From NCBI GenBank assembly GCA_003550325.1, contig QKWP01000345.1:143163-207162 (forward strand): a DNA stretch of 64,000 nucleotides. Direction: 5' to 3'. The translations under genes and the position numbers were made by a program. Below, piece after piece: positions 56,690 through 64,000 of the stretch (position 1 is its first letter; every line of letters begins with the position of its first letter). Below the pieces are notes generated by a model. That model had not been told where the DNA came from, searched no databases, and saw only the letters and a program-made list of their open reading frames with translations. The DNA comes from Gigaspora rosea (taxonomy: Eukaryota; Glomeromycota; Glomeromycetes; Diversisporales; Gigasporaceae).

Positions 56690-58610
56690 GATACTAAACT
56701 AGCCAATCAAATTCAAGCAAATAATATATACAGACTGGACCCAGTTTGGTTCAGACCTGGTCTGAAGTCTGCAAACCGGTCCAAAGATAATATGTTTTTA
56801 TGTATTTTTTGGTGCTAAACAAGTTTACTTAGTGCATAAAGTTAGAATTAATTAGTAAAATTTTGTGAATCATAAGATTTTATAGAATTTTATTAATAAA
56901 ATTCTATAAAATCTTATAATTCACAAATTTTTATTAATTAATTCTAACTTTATGCACTGAGTTCAGCATTTAAAAATACATTAAATCGGCATAATTGTGT
57001 TTATTTTATTTGAAATTTGGAGAATAGATGTATAAGTTTTGGTTTTTGATCAAAAAAGCCAAATTTAAGCATCTTTTCTCCAAATTTCAAGTAAAATAAA
57101 AACAACTCTGCTGATTTAATATATTTTGGGGTGCTAAAAAGTTTGCTTAATCTTTTAAGTTAGAATTAATTAGTAAAATTTTATGAATCATAAGATTTTA
57201 TAGAATTTTATTAATAAAATTCTATAAAATCTTATAATTCACAAATTTTTATTAATTAATTCTAACTTTATGTACTAAGTAAACATTTACAGCATTTAAA
57301 AATAAATCAAAACAGCATAATTATTTTATTTTACTTGAAATTTAGAAAATAGATATATATTTTTGATTTTTGATTAAAAAAGTCAAATTTAAGCATCTTT
57401 TCTCCAAATTTTAAGTAAAATAAAAACAATCCTTTTGATTTAATGTATTTTAGTTTCTGAATAAGTTTATTTAGTGCATAAAGTAAGAAATAATTAGTAA
57501 AATTTTGTGAATCATAAGATTTATAGAATTTTATTAATAAAATTCTATAAAATTTTATAATTCACAAATTTTTATTAATTAATTCTAACTTTATGCACTA
57601 AGTAAACATGTACAGCATTTAAAAAGATATCAAATCAGTATAATTATTTTTATTTTATTTGAAATTTAGATATTAGATGCATAATTTTTGATTTTTGATC
57701 AAAAAAGTCAAATTTAAGTATCTTTTCTCCAAATTTCAAGTAAGATAAAAACAATACTGCTAATTTAACGTATTTTTAGCTTTGTATAAGTTTATTTAGT
57801 GCATAAAGTAAGAATTAATTAGTAAAATTTTGTGTATCATAAGATTTTATAGAATTTTATTAATAAAATTCTATAAAATCTTATTATTCACCAAATTTTA
57901 CTAATTAATTCTAACTTAATGCATTAAGTAAACTTGTTCAGCATCTAAACATACATTAAATTAGCAGAATTGTTTTTATCTTACTTGAAATTTGGAGAAA
58001 AGATGCTTAAATTTGACTTTTTTGATCAAAAATCAAAAATTAAGTATCTATTTTCTAAATTTCAAGTAAAATAAAAATAATTATACCAATTTGATATATT
58101 TTTAAATGCTGAACATGTTTACTTAGTGCATAAAGTTAGAATTAATTAATAAAAATTTGTTAATTATAAGATTTTATAGAATTTTATTAATAAAATTCTA
58201 TATAATCTTATAATTCACAAAATTTACTAAATAATTCTAACTTTATGAACTAAATAAACTTTTTTAGCACCAAAAAATATGTATAAATATAAGTGAACTC
58301 AGACCAATCTACAGACTTTAGACCAAACCCAGACCAAACCATAATTGAGTCTAAGTTTGATTAAACAATTTCTCAAGAATTACTGATCCAAATTGGCTAA
58401 AATTTTAATATATTGTAGCCAAATATGATTTATATCTTCAGAAATTTTTATCTATTTGAATTAGCAATTGTAAAGAAAATTATTGCTAGAGATTAATATA
58501 AAATAAAATTTTTATATTTTTAATTATTATTATTAAAAATTTTATATAGTTATTTGGTCAATTTTGATTGGCTAATAATACTATATTTTATAGCACCTGA
58601 TAATCCCTTT
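56690..58610. mobile_element. Inverted-repeat element filled by a palindromic array of about 320-base units
   Basis: Five units centred near 56890, 57205, 57525, 57850 and 58180 each contain AGATTTTATAGAATTTTATT mirrored by AATAAAATTCTATAAAATCT, flanked by TTAGTGCATAAAGTTAGAAT and inverse. Between units, TTTTTGATCAAAAA and TTTCTCCAAATTTCAAGTAA recur. Outer arms have GACCCAGTTTGGTTCAGACC against TAGACCAAACCCAGACCAAA, and further out AGCCAATCAAA on both sides. No ORF. Confidence 0.7.
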
Positions 58611-58839
58611 GACTCTCATCCTCTAAAAAATCAGGTGATAAATGTCTATATCCTAATTTGCAAAATTTCAAAGAACAAAGAAATTAATGCAAATTATTAG
58701 GTTATTCAAATACTATTTTGTCTATAATCTGCTATTACATAAAAAGTCTGGTGACTTTCAATAAATGCCTGCTTTGTGATTTCGTTTACAAGTGGATCAT
58801 AATTTTTTTTTAACCAATCAAAACATTACATAAATAAAT

Positions 58840-59130
58840 AAAAATGTATCACATTCTTTTAGATGCACAGGTTGTATTTAATTTTTCTTTCAAAAACTTT
58901 AATACAAATTAATTTACACTCCTTATGACTATGAAGTTACATAATCTTTTTTTACATTACATATAGTAGAATTTATTTTTTCTAAAAACATTTTGATTAC
59001 ATTTTTATTTGGGTAGCTGGGAAAAGTTTTGATAGGTCAAAATGCAAACTTCATTCTGTAGATTGGTTTATAAGCACTTATTATTAATCTTATTTAAATT
59101 TTACTTTGTATTTTGTAATATTAAAGATAT
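58840..59130 (+). repeat. Third copy of the GATTGGTCAAAATG dispersed repeat
   Basis: TAGAATTTATTTTTTCTAAA, TTTTTATTTGGGTAGCTGGG, GATAGGTCAAAATGCAAACT and TTATTATTAATCTTATTTAA follow the order seen at 34330-34530 and 55370-55520. Confidence 0.6.
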
Positions 59131-59314
59131 ATATTTATAGAGATATATAGATATTTATGAGTAATATAAATGTCAATACCAGGAACGAATGCAATAAGTG
59201 CATGGTTTTACGCTATTTGGAGTGGTATTTGTCCACAAAATCTTAAGTTTGATTGGTCCGCATGACTTATTCGTCAAATTTTGGTTATTTTTCAAGCATG
59301 ATTTCATCACGCCA

Positions 59315-59505
59315 TTATTCTTCATATGCGAATTCATCACGCCTTCTTATATGGCATAGATTGACAAATGTACACATGCATGCAAATACAAATATAATGA
59401 TAAGAACTACGAACATAAGCAATATCATAACTGCAATAACTAATGATATTAAAAGCAAGAATTTTAGACACAAAAATTGGATCCTGTTGCAAATTAATTT
59501 GTCTA
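59315..59505 (-). CDS. Possible exon of a single-pass membrane protein
   Basis: One - strand frame reads ICNRIQFLCLKF, then about 30 hydrophobic residues (LLLISLVIAVMILLMFVVLI...), then CHIRRRDEFAYEE and a stop at 59317-59315. A membrane helix followed by a basic-then-acidic tail is reasonable protein design. However, hydrophobic frames arise readily in AT-rich DNA, the frame lacks a start, and no partner exon was found. Overlapping frames on both strands (103 and 84 residues) look less protein-like. Confidence 0.15.
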
Positions 59506-60142
59506 TTTACTTGATATTTGGCATTTTTCATTTTTTTCGTAGGATTTTTTATTGGGTTGATTAAATAATAATCACTGATCATCAAAGACAATAGCGAAAT
59601 AATTTTCAGATAACTGGATAACCTGATAATTAATTATTTGATGCATTATAAACTTTGTATAATTTTCTAATGCAAGTCAATAAAGTTTTGTGCTTGCTTG
59701 ATACCAAAAAGGCCAAGTAAGATTTTTACTTAAGTTCCCAAATATCAATAGATTGTACCAGGAACGTAGTACAAAGTACGAAATGTATGGTTAACAGGCA
59801 ACTTACTGTGTACGATTTTTTGAATCTTATTGAATGGCGTATTCAAATGATCAATCATTTGATGTGCATTAACATTATGTGTATAAACAAGTATACTAGG
59901 TTTTGTTTAATGTCATATGAAAGCGTTTTTTGTGTAAATCATTTTGATAAACTTGTGGCTGTGCACATTTTCTACATTCTGGCACGATGTTGTGCTTGCT
60001 ACTTATGGTAATCAATTCGAGGATATAGTCAGCTACTTTCTGAAGAATATTTGATCTGCATGAATATTGTAATCTATTTATTTTTTTTGCTTGCTATAAT
60101 TAATTTATATGTACAAGAACATAATACGAAGTACTGTAATAA

Positions 60143-60246
60143 TCACTAAAATATGACTCATGTGGTGACCGCAAATAATCAAAAAGCCACAAATATCAAG
60201 GCCAAGTAATATTCGCTAAAATATGACTTATGTGGTGGCCGCAATA
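60143..60246. repeat. Direct duplication of ACTAAAATATGACTCATGTG
   Basis: CACTAAAATATGACTCATGTG, GTGACCGCAA (60145-60175) recurs as CGCTAAAATATGACTTATGTG, GTGGCCGCAA (60213-60243), with GGCCAAGTAA nearby at 59711 and 60201. It is small and shows no associated gene. Confidence 0.5.
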
Positions 60247-60826
60247 CGGTATAGTAATAATTATTTTTACTGCACATCCGTAAGAACGTGCAAGAATGCT
60301 TGTATATTTAAAAAAAAATGGCAAAGTTGCAAAATCATGACCACAGGTTATACAGGTTTTTAACCCGAAATGCCCATAAAAATTATGTTAAGGTATACGC
60401 CGCCGATCATTTAACAATAACTTAATTGTATCGCTAACAAAAATATCTATAGTAAGCACTATGCCAAATTCAGAAATTCAAGTAATTCAAAAAAATCAAT
60501 TTGTTAAAGCATGTACTGTATGTATGTACATGCTAAAAAATACAAGTTTCATTCAAAAAATATATATATATTATAAACATATGATAAGTAAACAACAATA
60601 TTCATAGTATATATCAAACTAACTAATTACTACATTTAATAACCCCAGACTATACCCATCCTTAAATAATTTTCCCGTTCCTGGTTTCTAGCACGACAGT
60701 GTCGCGCAGCTACCTTATTTCAATACCAGGAATGTAGTCATGCTTGCATAGTGAAATGTATGTAAACAAAATCTTGCATTTGATTTGGCATTAAAAAACT
60801 ATGATTTCTATATTAATGCATTGTTT

Positions 60827-63046
60827 AGGACCCCAAATAATACATATAGAAGTTATATTGGCTTTAATATAAACTTTTTGTAAATTTTATTCACTTTTTA
60901 GAAAATTATTCATGCCGACCTGTTGCTATAGCAACCCTAATAATTAGCCAATCATTTTTAAAATCAGCAATTATATATATACAATAATAATCGCTTTGAT
61001 TATCATTGTTTTTTTTGATTTTTGTTGTTTTTTTGTTTTTTTTCGCTTGCTAATAGCTTTTTTTTCTTGTTAAGTTATAGTTTCATTGTTGGAGTCGTTG
61101 CTAGAGACTTACTGGAGCCATTATTGGAGCCATTGTTAGAGTCATCGTTGGAGCCATCATTGATACCTTGGATTAAAGCTGTGAAGTCGTGTTTAGGTCA
61201 TAGATTTCCTGCTATTTGAGTAACTCAGTTTGTCGAGAGAGATTTTTTAGTTTATTATTTTTTCGTTGTTTTCTTTGTTGTTTTCTTTGTCGTTTTCTCT
61301 ATCATTTTTTTTGGCATGGATTTTTCAGTATTGGTTCTTCACAGTGAATTCTTCATAGTAAATTCATAGTTTTCGCATTCTTTAGTAGATTCTTTTGATA
61401 GTTCCTTCTATAAGTTCGTAATGGGTTTTGGAGATTATATGATAAGCAAATACATGGGGGTGGTTAATAGAAACTAGGCAAATTTATTATATAAATTTGC
61501 TTGGTTTCTATTGACTACCTCCACATCTTGTTGTAGTTATGAAGGTTAAATTCTTGGTGGTTATAATCCTATCAGTTGTTTTGGGTAGAGGAGATACGAT
61601 ATATAATTTAAACAAATTTAATAAATATACTTTTTTTACTTTATGAATTTTTTACCGATTTATTCTTTCTTTTTTTTTTAATTAATAAAAATTTTATTAA
61701 GTACCGGTATATATCATAGATTAAAAAAAAAAGTAAAAAAAACTGTCAACTGAAATTTTGGAATTATACAAAACAGAAATTAACTTTGTGTAGCCTTTTG
61801 TATAAGAAAACTTTGGTTTTTGTTTTTTTAAATTTAGGTCATTATTGGGCAACACTGAAAAAAAATTAAGTTGCAAAAACGGAATAATTAGTTTTTTAAG
61901 TTGGAGTTCTTAGGTAGGTTTTTTACTGATTTTATTATTTTTTTTTAATAATATAATGAATTAATTTAGTTATACCCATAGGGTACATTAAATTTTTTTG
62001 TACCCATTATTTTGATTATATGATATTACATACAAAATCAATATTGTTTATATTAGGTTAGAGTTAGAGTGAGAACTATATTAGAGTTAGGGTTTAGGCT
62101 ATTATATAGTAAAATCGCTCAAGGAAAACTTTTAATTAATGTACAAAAGGTGGTTTAGTATACAGTTTCTTGCGAAATGAGCAAATTTTGTCAAAATGAA
62201 CGATTGTTTTAAATTTTTCTGATCGTGTAACATTACACCTGATCCTAAATTTTGGTGGTAATCTATAGGTCACATGATGTGAGTATATGTACCTTTGGGT
62301 ACATATATATAATCTCTAAAATTTTTATTATCTAACTTAGTAGGAAAAAAAAACTAACATGCTGACCAAAATTAGGAGAACACCATGATATGCAAAATGG
62401 AAAATTAACTTTCATAGCCTTTTGTATAACATGGAATCAGAAAATTTGAATTTTGTTTTTGTATCTAGGTCACCATTGGGTGACACCGGAATAATCAGCA
62501 AAATTGAATTTTTTTAAAAAAAATTTGGGTTGTGGGTTATACAGTATGAAACATTAACTTTCGTGACCTAAACAACCAATAAAAATTGATCACGTGAATC
62601 ATGTGCTTGATTGAACAAAATTGAGCACATGATTCACGTGATCAATTTTTATTGGTCGATCATGGGATCGTCATGGCAATGGGTCACCATAAACTAACGC
62701 TTCACTTTTTATTAGAACTAATTAACCTTATTTTAAATAATTTTATCCATTTAAAAATATAACAAATATATTTTTTTCAATTTTCTTTTCTCCAAAAAAT
62801 ATTTTTTTCCAAAAAAATTTTATTTTTTATTTATTTATTTGATTATCCAAATTTTAAATATAACCTATTTAAAATTTATTAATTTTATCCATTTTAAATA
62901 ACATAATATTAAAGGCTTTTATCTACTTTTAAATATAACCTTTTGGCCAATAACCTCTTTTCAAATATAACATTTTAGTAAAAAAGTACCTTTTTTATCC
63001 AAAATTTCAATATAACCTTTATATGTACTGTATTATTTGGGGTCCT
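60827..63046. mobile_element. AGGACCCC-ended inverted-repeat element, 2.2 kb
   Basis: The left end AGGACCCCAAATAATACATA mirrors the right end TGTACTGTATTATTTGGGGT, CCT, with a further TATATTGG / AATATAACC match. TGTTTA occurs at both junctions (60822-60827 and 63046-63051), but a clean 8-bp duplication does not, unlike other AGGACCCC elements. It encloses the GCGACC-type element at 60914-62687. Confidence 0.6.
60914..62687. mobile_element. Second GCGACC-type element with T-rich core
   Basis: GCCGACCTGTTGCTATAGCA, ATTAGCCAATCATTTTTAAA and TCGCTTTGATTATCATTGTT match the left part of 11934-13220. GTTGGAGTCGTTGCTAGAG and GGAGCCATTATTGGAGCCA correspond to its GGAGTCGT minisatellite. A hairpin at 62584-62650 (TTGATCACGTGAATCATGTG arms), then TTTTTATTGGTCGATCATGG, GATCGTCATGGCAATGGGTCAC, match its right end. 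Confidence 0.6.
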
Positions 63047-63050
63047 GTTT

Positions 63051-63570
63051 AGGAATAGGCATAGTCCGGTCATGACCAGTTATAACTGATCAATGACCGT
63101 GACTGATATTAGCCAGTCAGAGTAATTTGACTAACCAGTCAAGATTATGACCAATGCCAAATTCTTAATATTCTGGCTAATAAATGAATAATAATTATTG
63201 CTTAAAATTTATATCGGTGTATCTGTATTATCTAATAAATAGAAAAATCAACCTGCCTCTCAAAAATTTTTCAGATCATATGACTTTATATGATTAATTT
63301 ATAATCCATATATAGTAAATTGCAGTGTGCAGATCTATATGATTTACTATATAAAATTGCTAAGCCACAAATGCCACTTCACAACAAAGTGAAGACATTT
63401 TTCTACTAAGTAAATTTATTTCAATTTCTAAGTAAACTTGTAGAGCATCATTTTATGATTCATTAAAATCCATTTAGTAGATGCAAAGATATTGCATAAA
63501 ATGATTTGCCAACTAATGTAAACAAACTATTGTTTGCATTTTTGATCATCATCAGCAAATTTATAGTACC
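63051..63570 (+). other. Possible hAT left end running toward the window edge
   Basis: TAGGAATAGGCATAGTCC resembles the hAT terminus TAGTGATAGGCAA at 35105. GGTCATGACCAGTTATAACT and GACCAATGCC follow, with CCAGTCA(G/A) words. No right end is seen within the window. Confidence 0.25.
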
Positions 63571-63574
63571 TAAA

Positions 63575-63765
63575 CCTTTCGAAAGATCTTGCGTTACTGC
63601 AAAATCTTTCGAAAGATTTCACATATTACAATATATTTCGAAATATTTCAGCTTTTGAAATATTTCGAAAATAGTTTCGAAATATTTCGAAAGTGGATTC
63701 GAAATATTTTTTGAAATATTTTGTAATCGAAATAATTTGAAATATTTTAGAACTGGCTGGATCAG
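63575..63765. repeat. TTTCGAAATATTTCGAAA palindromic repeat cluster
   Basis: About ten TTCGAAA sites and many GAAATATTTC words lie within 190 bases, in varying phase. Each word is self-complementary, so the tract can fold strongly. The 68-residue - frame here simply reads the repeat. Confidence 0.7.
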
Positions 63766-63982
63766 CTGGATCAGAATATGTAACCTGGGTTATGCCAAGG
63801 ATGCATTGGACTATATATTCGAAATAGTTCAAAATTTTGTATTATGTATTGAAATTAATTTACAAATTCTGTATTACAAGATCAAATCAGATCTTTGTTT
63901 ATAAATTAGATCTTCTATACAGTTTTACATTGTTTTTTTTCCTTTCGCTTTAACAATTACAAAGTGTTTTGAATCACTGGGT

Positions 63983-64000
63983 AAAAAAAAAAAAAAAAAA
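63983..64000 (+). other. Poly(A) tract at window end
   Basis: Seventeen or more A residues end the window. This could be a retroelement tail, a simple repeat or an assembly edge; it cannot be resolved here. Confidence 0.5.

Noticed and set aside
56870-58210. CRISPR array
   Set aside because: The repeats are about 320 bases, internally palindromic, without short unique spacers, and the DNA is eukaryotic.
60822-63051. TGTTTA as a certain 6-bp target duplication
   Set aside because: The family elsewhere has 8-bp duplications outside AGGACCCC...GGGGTCCT; here those 8 bases differ, so TGTTTA may be chance or the insertion may be composite.
63626-63832. 68-residue - strand gene
   Set aside because: It reads the TTTCGAAATATTTC repeat in one phase (repeating F, N, I, S, K) and has no independent support.

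Overview
The window looks like an AT-rich, transposon-dominated fungal chromosome. Its few genes have short GT-AG introns, and both confident host genes encode signal peptides. Glomeromycotina (arbuscular mycorrhizal fungi such as Rhizophagus) is my best inference from base composition, intron style and element content. Nothing here proves the species.

Host genes. (1) A multi-exon secreted FAD amine oxidase lies on the + strand at 365-3490. (2) A three-exon, 188-residue secreted protein of unknown function lies on the - strand at 51744-49722. Two weaker - strand reading frames (42414-42689, 59315-59505) and one decayed coding remnant (4398-4613) are possible but unproven.

Transposons with clear ends. 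A full-length two-ORF LINE (16995-24797, - strand) is flanked by a 12-bp target duplication. A 609-bp tRNA-headed SINE (42767-43375) is flanked by a 15-bp duplication. A Tc1-like element (8544-9898) and a DD34D mariner (10180-11484) both sit between TA dinucleotides. Several hAT-type non-autonomous elements have 8-bp duplications (4814-6044, 15375-15534, 29759-30042, 35105-36088, 55593-55967). A distinct family with AGGACCCC-type termini and 8-bp duplications includes members of about 180 bp, one inserted in another, and an element of nearly 8 kb (6301-14222) that contains both mariners.

Layout. 0-3.6 kb: amine oxidase. 3.6-14.6 kb: nested elements. 14.6-17 kb: AT-rich with two MITEs. 17-24.8 kb: LINE. 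25-30 kb: a run of inverted-repeat elements. 30-42.4 kb: mostly old repeat with four more elements. 42.7-43.4 kb: SINE. 43.4-49.6 kb: degenerate repeats and one long fold-back element. 49.7-51.8 kb: secreted-protein gene. 51.8-54.1 kb: a three-layer transposon stack directly upstream of that gene. 54-64 kb: more fold-back elements, a satellite-like palindromic array and repeats.

Two themes stand out. Several unrelated inverted-repeat elements share an interior of internal units arranged direct-direct-inverted-inverted. The LINE and the SINE end alike: CTTAATAAAG, then a hairpin, then A-rich sequence. All coordinates and splice junctions were read by eye; no alignment or database search was run.
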